DNA of 64,000 nucleotides from 1-14-0-10-37-14 sp037130845 (GTDB lineage: Bacteria > Patescibacteriota > Patescibacteriia > Patescibacteriales > Patescibacteriaceae), in the NCBI GenBank assembly GCA_037130845.1, contig JBAXSE010000001.1, forward strand, positions 54,733-118,732, read 5' to 3'. The position numbers and the translations under genes were made by a program. Below are positions 1 to 8,226 of this stretch, piece by piece. The number at the start of each line of letters is the position of its first letter. Positions within the stretch are counted from its first letter, which is position 1. The notes beneath the pieces were generated by a model, which saw only the letters and a program-made list of their open reading frames with translations, searched no databases and was not told the origin of the DNA.

Positions 1-1
1 A

Positions 2-181
2 TTCTTGATTCTGATATTTATCGGCGGCTATATGTGGATGACCGCTGCCGGCAATAAGACCAGGGCTTCGGGCGCTAGGAAACTGATTGTAGCCGCGTTG
101 CTCGGACTGATTATTGTAGCTTCCGCCTATGCTATTTCCGGTTGGCTGGCTGACACTTTTGCCAAACCGTTAATTAACTAA
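2..181 (+). CDS. T4SS-pilin-like membrane protein, C-terminal part only
   Basis: The gene begins before the window; codons read from base 2 to a TAA stop at 179-181, giving 59 visible residues. It has the motif GGYMWMTAAGN between two hydrophobic stretches, nearly the same as GGYMWMTSQGN in the next gene, so it is the first of at least four tandem paralogues. Small two-helix membrane proteins of this type resemble the VirB2/TrbC-like pilin family annotated in Patescibacteria as T4SS pilin. The signal peptide lies outside the window. Whether these proteins assemble a pilus is not shown by the sequence. Confidence 0.7.
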   Translation, partial: FLILIFIGGYMWMTAAGNKTRASGARKLIVAALLGLIIVASAYAISGWLADTFAKPLIN

Positions 182-210
182 GTTCAGGAGTTGGATAATA
201 TTTTGTATTT

Positions 211-594
211 ATGAAAAAATTATTAAGCATAATGATAATATCAGCCGCCCTGTTGGCGGGAGGCCGAGCGCAGGCGGCAAATCTGGGAGATGCTTTTTCG
301 AACATGATGAACCGTTTTGCCGCGCCAACCGGCTATAATACCAGCCAGCGCAACGTTGAACCGATTGTCAATAATATTATTTCTATCGCCTTGTCATTTT
401 TGGGCGTCATTTTTGTAGTATTGGCGATATATGGCGGGTATATGTGGATGACTTCGCAGGGCAATACCACCAAGCTGACTACCGCTCGCGAACTGCTTAC
501 CGCCGCTGTTATCGGCTTGATTATCGTCGTAGCGGCCTATGCCATAACCTTCTTTGTAATCGCGCGCGTGACGCCGACGCTATTGACCCAATAG
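211..594 (+). CDS. T4SS-pilin-like small membrane protein
   Basis: This 127-residue protein has an N-terminal signal peptide (about residues 1-22, ending AQA), then two hydrophobic helices (about 52-75 and 92-118) joined by a short polar turn with GGYMWMTSQGN and a basic/threonine stretch. This is the layout of VirB2/TrbC-like pilins. It lies 29 bases after the preceding paralogue and 1 base before the next one, so the array is probably one operon. No secretion ATPase or channel gene is in the window, so the role is inferred from topology and repetition only. Confidence 0.75.
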   Translation: MKKLLSIMIISAALLAGGRAQAANLGDAFSNMMNRFAAPTGYNTSQRNVEPIVNNIISIALSFLGVIFVVLAIYGGYMWMTSQGNTTKLTTARELLTAAVIGLIIVVAAYAITFFVIARVTPTLLTQ

Positions 595-595
595 T

Positions 596-1003
596 ATGAT
601 TAACAAAAAACAAATTATCAGTTTTGCGCTTGGCTTGTTGCTGCTGTCATCGGCGGCCCTGGCTCAGCAGGATGCCCCGACTGCCGTAAAGGGGGCAGGC
701 GGCAGCATTGGCCAGCGCCTGCTTAATGTCATCGGTACTAATACATATAATCCAGGAACGAGTGAGACTTCCATGACCGAATTCTTGGGTTTGGTTATTA
801 ATGTTATCTTGAGCTTGTTCGGTGTTATATTTATCTTTTTATTCATCTTAGCCGGTTATAATTACATGACCGCTTATGGCAAGAAAGAAAAAACCGAAAG
901 AGCCACCTCGACCATGTTGGCGGCTATCATAGGCTTGATTATAACGATTGCTGTTTATGCCATCTGGCAATTCGTCTTTTTCCGTATCGTCGTTCCGCGT
1001 TAG
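596..1003 (+). CDS. T4SS-pilin-like small membrane protein
   Basis: This 135-residue paralogue starts 1 base after the previous stop, which suggests translational coupling. It has a signal peptide (about residues 1-23, ending ALA), a low-complexity linker containing NPGTSETSMTEF, and two membrane helices (about 60-88 and 105-130) around the turn AGYNYMTAYGKKEK. The same turn (AGYNWLTAAGKKEK) occurs in the next gene, so genes three and four of the array are closer to each other than to the first two. The function as a pilin-like subunit is a family inference. Confidence 0.75.
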   Translation: MINKKQIISFALGLLLLSSAALAQQDAPTAVKGAGGSIGQRLLNVIGTNTYNPGTSETSMTEFLGLVINVILSLFGVIFIFLFILAGYNYMTAYGKKEKTERATSTMLAAIIGLIITIAVYAIWQFVFFRIVVPR

Positions 1004-1020
1004 GTTAATATAAAATATTT

Positions 1021-1479
1021 ATGAAAGGCAAAAAAATATTATTAAGCTTGTTGTTTTTCTCGATATTGTCTTTGAACGCTAGAGCTGCTTCGGCCGCTTG
1101 GTTTAATCCATTCAGCACCGATCTTACTACCGGTATGCAGAGACTGACGAATGATGTCACAAACCAAGCCTACAGTCCGGCTACCAACGAAACATCTATT
1201 TTTGAAATCGTCGGCGGCATCATCCGCGTATTTCTCGGTTTGTTGGGGACGATCTTTGTAATATTATTGATTTTGGCCGGCTATAATTGGCTGACGGCCG
1301 CGGGCAAGAAAGAAAAAGTCGAAAAGGCGCAGTCGACTATCCGCACGGCCATCATCGGCTTAGTGATTATTGCCGCCGCCTATGCGATTACGTATTGGGT
1401 TTTTGCCCGTATGCCTGATTCGAATACGCAGAGCGCTTCGCCAACGTCGGCCGACTTTGTCGGGCCGCCTGCACCGTAA
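1021..1479 (+). CDS. T4SS-pilin-like small membrane protein
   Basis: This 152-residue protein is the last of the tandem array. It has a signal peptide (about residues 1-24), two membrane helices (about 58-88 and 105-130) and the turn AGYNWLTAAGKKEK. It differs from its paralogues by a C-terminal polar tail of about 20 residues rich in S, T, P and A. The operon ends here at a strong intrinsic terminator 14 bases downstream. Four copies in a row suggest heterologous subunits or antigenic diversification, but nothing in the sequence decides between these. Confidence 0.75.
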   Translation: MKGKKILLSLLFFSILSLNARAASAAWFNPFSTDLTTGMQRLTNDVTNQAYSPATNETSIFEIVGGIIRVFLGLLGTIFVILLILAGYNWLTAAGKKEKVEKAQSTIRTAIIGLVIIAAAYAITYWVFARMPDSNTQSASPTSADFVGPPAP

Positions 1480-1492
1480 GCTATAAAATAAA

Positions 1493-1518
1493 ATCCCCTC
1501 CAAATAGTTGGAGGGGAT
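1493..1518. terminator. Bidirectional intrinsic terminator
   Basis: An 11-bp perfect stem (1493-1503 with 1508-1518), rich in C/G, closes on the loop ATAG. A T-tract follows on the plus strand (GTTTTTAATA) and an A/T run on the other side. It sits between the convergent pilin operon and the minus-strand lipoprotein gene and can serve both. Confidence 0.85.
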
Positions 1519-1522
1519 GTTT

Positions 1523-2122
1523 TTAATAAAAACCGATTGGTTCGGTACGTTCGGCCGGGATTCTGACATTTATCCGGCGCTTGAAGCTGTAAGATTGGCC
1601 GATGGGGAAAATCTCGTATTCCAGCAAGAAGATCCCTTCGGGCCAAGGCATGGCTTTGGCTGTTTTTTTTCCGGACATCAGTGTCGTGCCGGCAAAGGGG
1701 CCGTTAAGAACTAAGACATCGTCTTTGGAAGTGTTAACCATCTCCAGCTTGACTACTTTGCCGGTGACCGGAGTGGTGCGAGCGGGAGGAACAGCATTAA
1801 CCGTATGGATGATGCCTGCTGCCGGAATAGCGCTAAAGCCGCCGCCGCGATATTTTTTGCGGTCAATCAAATCCTGCAGACTGTCGGCAAGACTTAGCTT
1901 GCCACTCTTGACTGCCAGGCGTTGCTGCTTTTCCATTTCTGCCAGAGTCATGGTTTCTTCTTGCATGCGGTTGATTCCTAAGAATCGTTCGGGGCTAGTG
2001 TTTCCGCTCGCCTCGTCCATTTCTATTTTTTGGCCGTTGCTGGTTATCGAGACCTTGGCTTCGCGACAAGAAACTAGGCATAGCAGCAAGGCAAGCGCCA
2101 AAATGAGATAAAGCCTCTTCAT
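1523..2122 (-). CDS. Predicted lipoprotein of unknown function
   Basis: The 199-residue product starts MKRLYLILALALLLCLVSC, a type II signal peptide with the lipobox cysteine at residue 19. A predicted coiled or helical segment rich in E, K and Q (about residues 55-90) follows, then a C-terminal part rich in beta-forming residues (about 118-195). No catalytic motif or known domain was recognised. The start is supported by CAGGAG 7 bases upstream and by a strong promoter at 2167-2195. It is transcribed alone and converges on the pilin operon. It is likely anchored at the outer face of the membrane. Confidence 0.75.
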   Translation of the reverse strand: MKRLYLILALALLLCLVSCREAKVSITSNGQKIEMDEASGNTSPERFLGINRMQEETMTLAEMEKQQRLAVKSGKLSLADSLQDLIDRKKYRGGGFSAIPAAGIIHTVNAVPPARTTPVTGKVVKLEMVNTSKDDVLVLNGPFAGTTLMSGKKTAKAMPWPEGIFLLEYEIFPIGQSYSFKRRINVRIPAERTEPIGFY

Positions 2123-2166
2123 GTAAAACTCCTGTATATTGTTAAATTAATGAACATTTTGAGGCT

Positions 2167-2195
2167 ATTGTAGCATGTTATTATAGATTTGTCAA
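2167..2195 (-). promoter_or_regulatory. Sigma-70-type promoter for the 1523-2122 lipoprotein
   Basis: Read on the minus strand, TTGACA (2190-2195) is followed after 17 bases by TACAAT (2167-2172). Just upstream are two related 10-mers 20 bp apart, TTAGCTAAAA (2201-2210) and TTAGCCAAAA (2221-2230). A similar motif lies upstream of several other promoters in this window. Confidence 0.8.
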
Positions 2196-2244
2196 TAATA
2201 TTAGCTAAAATAGCTTATAATTAGCCAAAAATATGGTATAAAAA

Positions 2245-2358
2245 TGCTCCTACAAAATACAAGGGCCTACAAATACAAATTATTACAAATGTACAAATCC
2301 GTACCAAAACGTAAAGTTAATATTTGTATATTTGTAATAATTTGTATTTGTAGGAGCA
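2245..2358. repeat. Family A palindromic repeat, copy 1
   Basis: This is a 114-bp imperfect palindrome that begins TGCTCCTAC and ends GTAGGAGCA. Its arms are built from repeats of CTACAAATACAAAT and ATTACAAATG, with a centre containing CCGTACCAAAACGTAAAG. The left arm carries an extra partial copy of the arm unit. It lies about 150 bases upstream of nusA. Copies 2-5 are at 5935, 6469, 9271 and 35011. It has no coding capacity. Confidence 0.85.
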
Positions 2359-2508
2359 TATTTGCTAGACTCGAATTTTTCGACGCAGGCCAAATATATT
2401 GACTTTTCCCCTGCGAAGCTGTATTATGTGGATAAGCTAGTATTATAAAGATACTAGCTCTTTTTTTCAAAAATTATTAATTTATCTCCTTAGGGGGATT
2501 ATACAACT

Positions 2509-3861
2509 ATGAGCGATATTATTAGCGCTATCAAGCAAATCTGCGAGGAAAAGGGCCTCAGCTACGAATCGGTGATTGCGACCATCGAGTCGGCTTTGGC
2601 CGCGGCCTATCGCAAGGATTATGGCGAAAAGAACCAAAACATCAGGGTGGAATATGACCCGGCCACTAATCAGAGCCGTGTCTATGACATCAAGACTGTG
2701 GTGGAAGATCTGCCGCCTGAAGAAGAAAGGCCCGAGGGTGAAGAAGGCGATGAAGTTGTTGCCGAAGAGGTCCCGTTGGCCGAAGGTGAAGAAGAAGGCC
2801 ATCGTTTTAATCCTAAGAATGACATTGAGATTAAAGATGCCCTATTGATTGATCCTAAGCTGCAGATCGGCGACGAACTGAAGCAGGAATTGCCAACCAA
2901 GGATGAGTATGGCCGTATGGCTGCGCAGACCGCTAAGCAGGTGATTATCCAGCGTTTGCGCGAGGCTGAACGTGATATGGTCTTTGGTGAATTCAAGGAC
3001 AAAGAAGGTGAAGTGGTAAGCGGTATAATCCAGCGACGTGAAGGACGCATTGTCTTGGTTGATTTGGGCAAAGCCACTGGTGTTATTTTGCCTGAGGATC
3101 AGATTCGCGGTGAGCGCTATAATCACAATGACCGCATCAAGGTCTATGTGCGTGAAGTACGTTCGACACCCAAGGGTCCGGAAATACTATTGTCTCGCAC
3201 CTCTGATGAAATTTTGAAAAAGGTGTTTTATTTAGAGATTCCTGAAGTGGCTAATGGTTTGATTGAAATCAAGGCGGTAGCTCGTGAGGCTGGCAGTCGT
3301 TCCAAGGTGGCGGTAGAGGCCTATTCGGAGAATATCGATCCAATCGGATCGTGCGTCGGCCAGCGCGGCAGCCGCATTCAGACTATAATCCGTGAACTGG
3401 GTGGGGAAAAGATTGATATTATTGAATATAGCGAAAATGCCTCCGAATTTATCGCTTTTGCTTTGTCTCCGGCTAAGATTTCCAGCGTTGTGCTTAACGA
3501 AGAACAGAAGCGCGCCTTGGTTAAAGTGGCTGAAGATCAATTAAGTCTAGCTATCGGCAAGAGCGGGCAGAATGTTCGTCTAGCGGCCTATCTGACCGGT
3601 TGGAAGATTGATATCGTCGAGGCTGCTACCGGCCAGGTTAAGGAGTCTAGCGAAGCGGCCATTGCGGCTGCAGCCCAAGACGAGGCAGCGGTGGCGGAAA
3701 CAGAGCTGGAAGAAAAGGCAGTTATGGAAGCCAATAGTGAAACTGATGAGCCTGTTGTTGCCGAAGCTGAAGCTGAAATCATGCCGGAAATCGAGGGCGA
3801 AGTTGAGGCCGCGGCAGAAAAGAAGCCGAAAGCCAAAAGAAAATCCAAGAAAAGTGAATAA
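2509..3861 (+). CDS. nusA: Transcription termination/antitermination protein NusA
   Basis: NusA binds RNA polymerase and nascent RNA and controls pausing, termination and antitermination. This 450-residue protein shows the N-terminal polymerase-binding domain (about 1-150), an S1 domain (about 160-230, with GIIQRREGRIVLVDLGK), and tandem KH domains with the GxxG-type loops CVGQRGSR and AIGKSGQN. The N-terminal domain carries an acidic insertion of about 30 residues around 68-95 (PPEEERPEGEEGDE), and the C-terminus is a long acidic tail ending in a K-rich segment. The start is supported by AGGGGG about 14 bases upstream. No rimP, infB or rbfA, common neighbours elsewhere, is beside it. Confidence 0.97.
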   Translation: MSDIISAIKQICEEKGLSYESVIATIESALAAAYRKDYGEKNQNIRVEYDPATNQSRVYDIKTVVEDLPPEEERPEGEEGDEVVAEEVPLAEGEEEGHRFNPKNDIEIKDALLIDPKLQIGDELKQELPTKDEYGRMAAQTAKQVIIQRLREAERDMVFGEFKDKEGEVVSGIIQRREGRIVLVDLGKATGVILPEDQIRGERYNHNDRIKVYVREVRSTPKGPEILLSRTSDEILKKVFYLEIPEVANGLIEIKAVAREAGSRSKVAVEAYSENIDPIGSCVGQRGSRIQTIIRELGGEKIDIIEYSENASEFIAFALSPAKISSVVLNEEQKRALVKVAEDQLSLAIGKSGQNVRLAAYLTGWKIDIVEAATGQVKESSEAAIAAAAQDEAAVAETELEEKAVMEANSETDEPVVAEAEAEIMPEIEGEVEAAAEKKPKAKRKSKKSE

Positions 3862-3910
3862 GTAATTATTTAAGTATTGTCGCCTTAAGAGGGAGGCGGC
3901 TTAAAAAAGT

Positions 3911-5917
3911 ATGGACAATATGAATCTATTGATTCTGGGCAGCTCGGTGGTAGCGCTCCTCTATGGGGCTTATTACATCAAGCACATTTTGAGTTTGCCT
4001 GCCGGTAATGAAAAAATGCAGAACATTGCCAAGGCAATCCAAGAAGGCGCCAGCGCTTTCTTGAACAAGCAGTATCAGACAATTTTTTGGGTAGCTATTG
4101 TATTGTATGCTTTAATCGGCTTTACTCCGATGTTGGGCTGGAAGATTGCCACCGGCTTTTTGCTGGGCGCTGTCTTGTCGGCTGTGGCTGGTTATATCGG
4201 TATGAATATCTCGGTGCGCGCCAATGTGCGTACAGCCGAAGCCGCCAAGGGCGGCATGGCCAAGGCTTTGGATGTTGCTGTTAAGGGCGGTTCGGTTACC
4301 GGCATGCTGGTAGTCGGCTTGGCTCTGTTGGGCACTGCCGGTTTTTATTTCTGGATGGGCGATATCAATGCCATGATCGGCCTGGCCTTTGGCGCTTCTT
4401 TGATCTCTGTCTTTGCCCGTTTGGGCGGCGGCATCTTTACCAAGGCGGCCGATGTGGGCGCTGATTTGGTGGGTAAGGTGGAAGCCGGTATTCCGGAAGA
4501 TGATCCACGCAACCCGGCTGTCATCGCTGATAATGTCGGTGATAACGTCGGCGATTGCGCCGGTATGGCCGCTGACCTCTTTGAGACTTATGTAGTGACA
4601 ACGGTGGCTGCCATGATTTTGGCCAGCCTCTTGTCTGATTCTTTGCCAACCAGCGCTATGATTTATCCTTTGGCTCTGGGCGCTGCTTCGATCATTGCCT
4701 CGATCATCGGCATCTTCTTTATCCGTTTGGGCAAGAAGCAGAATATCATGGCCGCTTTGTATAAGGGCTTGGCTATGGCCGCTATCTTGTCGGCTGCCGC
4801 CTTCTATCCGATCACCAAGATGATGATGGGCGATGATTATATCAAATATTTTTATGCCGCTTTGGTCGGTTTGATTGTGACCGGCTTGATCGTGGTTATT
4901 ACCGAATATTACACCAGCACCAAGTTTGCCCCGGTCAAGGATATTGCCAAAGCCTCTACTACCGGCCATGGTACTAATGTCATTACCGGTTTGGCTGTTT
5001 CGATGAAGTCGACTGCTTTGCCTGTCTTGGTGATTGTGGCGGCTATCGGCGCGGCTTATAGCTTTGCCGGATTATATGGCATTGCTATTGCGGCTGTCGC
5101 CATGTTGAGCATGGCCGGCATTATTGTTACGATTGACGCTTACGGTCCGATTACTGATAACGCCGGCGGCATTGCCGAGATGGCGGAAATGGACGCTTCG
5201 GTCCGTGATATTACCGATCCGTTGGATGCCGTTGGCAATACTACCAAAGCCGTCACTAAGGGCTATGCTATCGCTTCGGCTGCCTTGGCTACTTTGGTTT
5301 TGTTCGGCGATTTTACCCACAAGGTTGGTATTGGTTATGACTTTAGCTTGTCCAGTCCTTATGTCTTGATGGGCTTGTTTATCGGCGGCATGTTGCCATA
5401 TTACTTTGGCGCGATGTCGATGGAAGCGGTGTCCCGCACTGCCGGCGCGGTGGTGGAGAGCGTGCGCGCTCAATTCAAGGCTAAGCCTGGCATCATGGAC
5501 GGCAGCGAAAAGCCGGACTACGGCCAGACCGTCTCGATTGTGACCGCAGCTGCCATCAAAGAAATGGTCGCCCCGGCCTTGATTCCGGTGCTTGCTCCTA
5601 TTATTATTGTGATTATCGGCCTGGCTACTATCAAGGCTAACGCCGTGTTGGTTTTGGGCGGCATGCTAATCGGTTCGATTGTCACCGGTATCTTTGTGGC
5701 TATCTCGATGACTTCCGGCGGAGGCGCTTGGGACAATGCCAAGAAGTATATCGAATTGGGCAATTACGGCGGCAAAGGTTCCGATGCCCATAAGGCAGCG
5801 GTCACCGGCGACACCGTCGGCGATCCTTATAAGGATACCGCCGGCCCGGCCATCAACCCGATGATCAAGATCATTAATATCATAGCGCTGCTGATTGTTG
5901 GGCTTCTGCTGGTGTAA
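3911..5917 (+). CDS. hppA: Membrane-bound proton-pumping pyrophosphatase (K+-independent type)
   Basis: This integral membrane enzyme hydrolyses pyrophosphate and pumps protons across the cytoplasmic membrane. The 668-residue protein has about 16 hydrophobic helices and the pyrophosphate/Mg site signature beginning [13 protein letters not shown] near residue 182, with [12 protein letters not shown] soon after; the second acidic site [15 protein letters not shown] is near the C-terminus. At residues 442-447 it reads GNTTKA. Lysine there (K446) marks the K+-independent class, where K+-dependent enzymes have alanine. It starts 49 bases after nusA with GGGAGG upstream. In a reduced genome it would recover energy from the pyrophosphate released by nucleic acid synthesis. 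Confidence 0.96.
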   Translation: MDNMNLLILGSSVVALLYGAYYIKHILSLPAGNEKMQNIAKAIQEGASAFLNKQYQTIFWVAIVLYALIGFTPMLGWKIATGFLLGAVLSAVAGYIGMNISVRANVRTAEAAKGGMAKALDVAVKGGSVTGMLVVGLALLGTAGFYFWMGDINAMIGLAFGASLISVFARLGGGIFTKAADVGADLVGKVEAGIPEDDPRNPAVIADNVGDNVGDCAGMAADLFETYVVTTVAAMILASLLSDSLPTSAMIYPLALGAASIIASIIGIFFIRLGKKQNIMAALYKGLAMAAILSAAAFYPITKMMMGDDYIKYFYAALVGLIVTGLIVVITEYYTSTKFAPVKDIAKASTTGHGTNVITGLAVSMKSTALPVLVIVAAIGAAYSFAGLYGIAIAAVAMLSMAGIIVTIDAYGPITDNAGGIAEMAEMDASVRDITDPLDAVGNTTKAVTKGYAIASAALATLVLFGDFTHKVGIGYDFSLSSPYVLMGLFIGGMLPYYFGAMSMEAVSRTAGAVVESVRAQFKAKPGIMDGSEKPDYGQTVSIVTAAAIKEMVAPALIPVLAPIIIVIIGLATIKANAVLVLGGMLIGSIVTGIFVAISMTSGGGAWDNAKKYIELGNYGGKGSDAHKAAVTGDTVGDPYKDTAGPAINPMIKIINIIALLIVGLLLV

Positions 5918-5934
5918 TCCATGTAATTGCAAAA

Positions 5935-6018
5935 GCTCCTACAAATACAAATCATTACAAATCTACAAATTCCTATTTTTAGGTTTTGTAGATTTGTAAG
6001 AATTTGCCTTGGTAGAAA
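5935..6018. repeat. Family A palindromic repeat, copy 2
   Basis: This 84-bp copy starts GCTCCTACAAATACAAATC and folds back through CTACAAATTCC...GGTTTTGTAGATTTGTAAG. Its right end has degenerated to TTGGTAGAAAC. It lies directly downstream of hppA and ends 10 bases before the likely start of the GxxExxY gene. With copy 3 it brackets that gene. Confidence 0.8.
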
Positions 6019-6028
6019 CGTATATCTT

Positions 6029-6424
6029 ATGAAGGAGGAAAAATATCTTTATAAGGAATTAAGTTTTAGCATTGTTGGAGCTGCTTATGACGCCTATAAT
6101 CAGCTAGGCGTCGGTTTTAAGGAAAAGCACTATCAAAAAGCAATGGCGGAGTTACTAAAGACGAGAAATATTAATTTCCGCGAGCAAGTTCCTTGGGAAA
6201 TTAAAATAAATGATAAGATTATAGGCAGATATTTTTTTGATTTATTGATTGAAAACTCTATCGTAGTAGAGTTGAAGAAAGGAGACTATTACGTGAGAGG
6301 CAATATAGACCAAGTAAAAAGTTATTTATCGGCAACGGGGTTAAAATTGGCAATCCTAATAAATTTCACATCAAAAGGAGTAAAATTTTTAAGAATAATT
6401 AATATAATTGCACCTGCAAAATAA
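6029..6424 (+). CDS. GxxExxY protein (PD-(D/E)XK nuclease-like)
   Basis: The 131-residue product, counted from the ATG at 6029, carries the family motif GFKEKHY (GxxExxY) near residue 30. Further on, FDLLIENSIVVELKKG fits the D...ExK pattern of the PD-(D/E)XK nuclease fold. The reading frame is open upstream to 5927, but that extension is translated from the family A repeat (MQKLLQIQII...), so the internal ATG is preferred; GAAGGAGG lies just inside the start rather than upstream. The biochemical role of GxxExxY proteins is not established. The gene is bracketed by two family A repeats, which suggests insertion or a functional link with them. Confidence 0.8.
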   Translation: MKEEKYLYKELSFSIVGAAYDAYNQLGVGFKEKHYQKAMAELLKTRNINFREQVPWEIKINDKIIGRYFFDLLIENSIVVELKKGDYYVRGNIDQVKSYLSATGLKLAILINFTSKGVKFLRIINIIAPAK

Positions 6425-6468
6425 TTAAATTCCTTCAAAACCTTTTATAAATAGCCAAGAGTTATTAG

Positions 6469-6511
6469 GTACGGATTTGTACATTTGTAACAATTTGTAT
6501 TTGTAGGAGCA
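6469..6511. repeat. Family A palindromic repeat, copy 3 (right half only)
   Basis: Only one arm is present. It reads TACGGATTTGTACATTTG and then runs to GTATTTGTAGGAGCA, which is the reverse complement of the left arm of copy 1. It lies between the GxxExxY gene and tig. The AGGAG used by tig lies about 10 bases beyond it. Confidence 0.75.
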
Positions 6512-6538
6512 TACATTTGCAGGAGTAAACACCAAAAT

Positions 6539-7846
6539 ATGAATATTTCCAAAACAAATAACGATCAAGGCCAAGCAGTCATGACTGTCACGGTCGACCG
6601 TGAAGAGTTCGCTAAATATTGGGAGCGGGCCGCGGCCAAGATTTCCGAGGAAGTCAAAGTGCAGGGTTTCCGTCCTGGCAAAGTTTCTTTTGAAGTGATG
6701 AAGAAGCATGTCGATGTCATGGTTATTATGGAAGAAGCTGCCCGCCTTTATATCTACAAAGAAGGCGACAAGATTATCGGCACTCATGCCGGTGCTGTGG
6801 TGGTCGGCCAGCCTCAGATCAATATCACTAAACTGTCCGTAGACGGTGAATTGGAGTTTGCGATTATCGCTGATTTGTTGCCAGAAGTGAAATTAGCCGA
6901 ATATAAAGGACATAATATCAGCTTGGAAAATACGGCTATTGCCGAAGAAGAAGTAGCCAAGGTCTTGCAAGAATTAATCGAGTCGCGCGCCAGCGAGGCA
7001 TTGGCCGACCGTCCATCGAAGATCGGTGATAAGGTTGTGGCCGATATCAAGATGTTCTTGGATAATGTGCCGGTAGACGGCGGGCAGTCCAACGGCGTCG
7101 CCTTGATGTTGGGCAAAGATTATTTTGTGCCCGGTTTCGATCAGAAAGTTGAGGGCATTGCCAAGGACGAGACCAAAGAGTTTGACTTGATCTTCCCGGC
7201 TGACTTCCATCAGAAGAACCTGGCCGGCCGCAAAGTGGAGTTTGCCGTGACCGCCAAAGATGTCTTTGAGCGTAAATTGCCAGAGTTGAACGAAGAATTG
7301 GCTGCCAGCTTCGGCATGTCCAGCATCGAAGAATTGAACAAGAATATCCGCGAAAATATGGAGCACGAGAAGTTCCACCGCGCCGAAGAAAAAGCGGAAA
7401 TCGGCCTGATTGAAAAGCTGGTAGCCGAATCAACCTTCGGCCCTATCCCTCAGGCTCTGGTGGAGAACGAAAAGGATTTGATGCTTAAGGAAATGAAGCG
7501 CAATGTGGAGCAATACGGCAGCAAGTTTGAGGACTATCTGTTGAATATCAAAAAGAAAGTTGATGAATTGCGCAACGAGTTTGAGCCTGAGGCGATCAAG
7601 CGCGTCAAAAGCGCTATCATCATCCGCCGCATTATCGAATTGGAAAAGATCGAAGCGACCGACGAGGAAGTGCACGACGAAGTAGCTCATCTATTGGCTC
7701 ACTACGGCACCGATCCCAAGGCAGCCGAACGCATCAAGAGCGCCGATTATGCCCAGGATGTAGCCGGACAGCTAGCCCTGCGCAAAGCGGTGGATATGCT
7801 GAAGGAATGGAACTTTGTTGATTATATTCCGCACAATCATCATTAA
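6539..7846 (+). CDS. tig: Trigger factor (ribosome-associated chaperone, PPIase)
   Basis: Trigger factor docks at the ribosomal exit tunnel and shields nascent chains. The 435-residue protein has the three expected parts: an N-terminal ribosome-binding domain with GFRPGKVSFEVM (residues about 42-53; the family signature is GFRxGKxP, so the usual proline is serine here), an FKBP-like PPIase domain (about 155-245, with GKDYFVPGFDQKVEG), and a helical C-terminal chaperone domain ending in a His-rich tail. The likely ribosome site is AGGAG at 6521-6525, somewhat far (13 bases) from the ATG. There is no clpP/clpX downstream. Confidence 0.96.
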   Translation: MNISKTNNDQGQAVMTVTVDREEFAKYWERAAAKISEEVKVQGFRPGKVSFEVMKKHVDVMVIMEEAARLYIYKEGDKIIGTHAGAVVVGQPQINITKLSVDGELEFAIIADLLPEVKLAEYKGHNISLENTAIAEEEVAKVLQELIESRASEALADRPSKIGDKVVADIKMFLDNVPVDGGQSNGVALMLGKDYFVPGFDQKVEGIAKDETKEFDLIFPADFHQKNLAGRKVEFAVTAKDVFERKLPELNEELAASFGMSSIEELNKNIRENMEHEKFHRAEEKAEIGLIEKLVAESTFGPIPQALVENEKDLMLKEMKRNVEQYGSKFEDYLLNIKKKVDELRNEFEPEAIKRVKSAIIIRRIIELEKIEATDEEVHDEVAHLLAHYGTDPKAAERIKSADYAQDVAGQLALRKAVDMLKEWNFVDYIPHNHH

Positions 7847-7849
7847 TAA

Positions 7850-7978
7850 TTTATCCCTGCGAAGGCAGGGATCTTTCCATTCAATTATTTTACCAAAATT
7901 TATATTTTTACCTTTAATATGATACAGGCCGTGTAGTAAATAAACAGGATCCAGGATCCCTGCCTCCGCAGGGATAAA
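7850..7978. repeat. Family B MITE-like repeat, copy 1
   Basis: This 129-bp element has 24-bp terminal inverted repeats (7850-7873 and 7955-7978, one mismatch) of the form TTTATCCCTGCGAAGGCAGG. Each end is itself a hairpin. The interior is A+T-rich and non-coding, and CTTTCCATT follows the left end. It fills the first part of the gap between tig and the next genes. Confidence 0.85.
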
Positions 7979-7992
7979 TCTCATAAAAAAAT

Positions 7993-8019
7993 AAACGGTT
8001 GCTATGGCGGCAACCGTTT
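7993..8019 (+). terminator. Intrinsic terminator downstream of tig
   Basis: A 10-bp stem (7993-8002 with 8010-8019) with loop TATGGCG is followed by TGCTTTG. It is preceded by an A-run and lies 146 bases after the tig stop, beyond repeat B1. Confidence 0.7.
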
Positions 8020-8022
8020 TGC

Positions 8023-8075
8023 TTTGAGCTTATGCTCGGTTATTTGGTCTCTTTGATAATGTAGCTTTCATAGAA
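8023..8075 (-). pseudogene. Remnant: duplicated 3' end of the 8227-8496 lipoprotein gene
   Basis: Bases 8023-8066 match 8210-8253 with about five differences in 44. On the minus strand this fragment encodes FYESYIIKETK and a stop (8040-8042), the same ending (SYIIKETK) as the lipoprotein gene at 8227-8496. The remainder of the copy is missing, and family B copy 2 begins immediately at 8076. It therefore looks like a leftover from a tandem duplication or from element insertion. Confidence 0.65.
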
Positions 8076-8197
8076 TTTATCCCGGAGTACTCTTCCGGGA
8101 TCTTTCCATTCATTTATTGAACAAGACTCGTATTATTACTAAAAATGAAGTGCAGTGTGAAATCTGAAAGCAAGATCCCTGCCTTCGCAGGGATAAA
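8076..8197. repeat. Family B MITE-like repeat, copy 2
   Basis: This 122-bp element starts TTTATCCCGGAGTACTCTTC (a hairpin) and goes on GGGATCTTTCCATT. It ends GATCCCTGCC...GCAGGGATAAA (8174-8197). The left hairpin sequence differs from copy 1, but the GGGATCTTTCCATT junction and the right end are the same. It separates the two copies of the lipoprotein 3' end. Confidence 0.8.
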
Positions 8198-8226
8198 GCG
8201 TGTATTTGTTTTGAGCTTGTGCTCGG

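Noticed and set aside
2245..2358. Family A repeats as intrinsic terminators or CRISPR-like repeats
   Set aside because: They are far longer than terminators, lack a T-tract, also occur just before start codons, and are single dispersed units rather than arrays with spacers.
4112..4969. A 285-codon open frame opposite hppA
   Set aside because: It mirrors the strongly biased codons of hppA on the other strand, is rich in H, D and Q with no domain, and hppA is certain.
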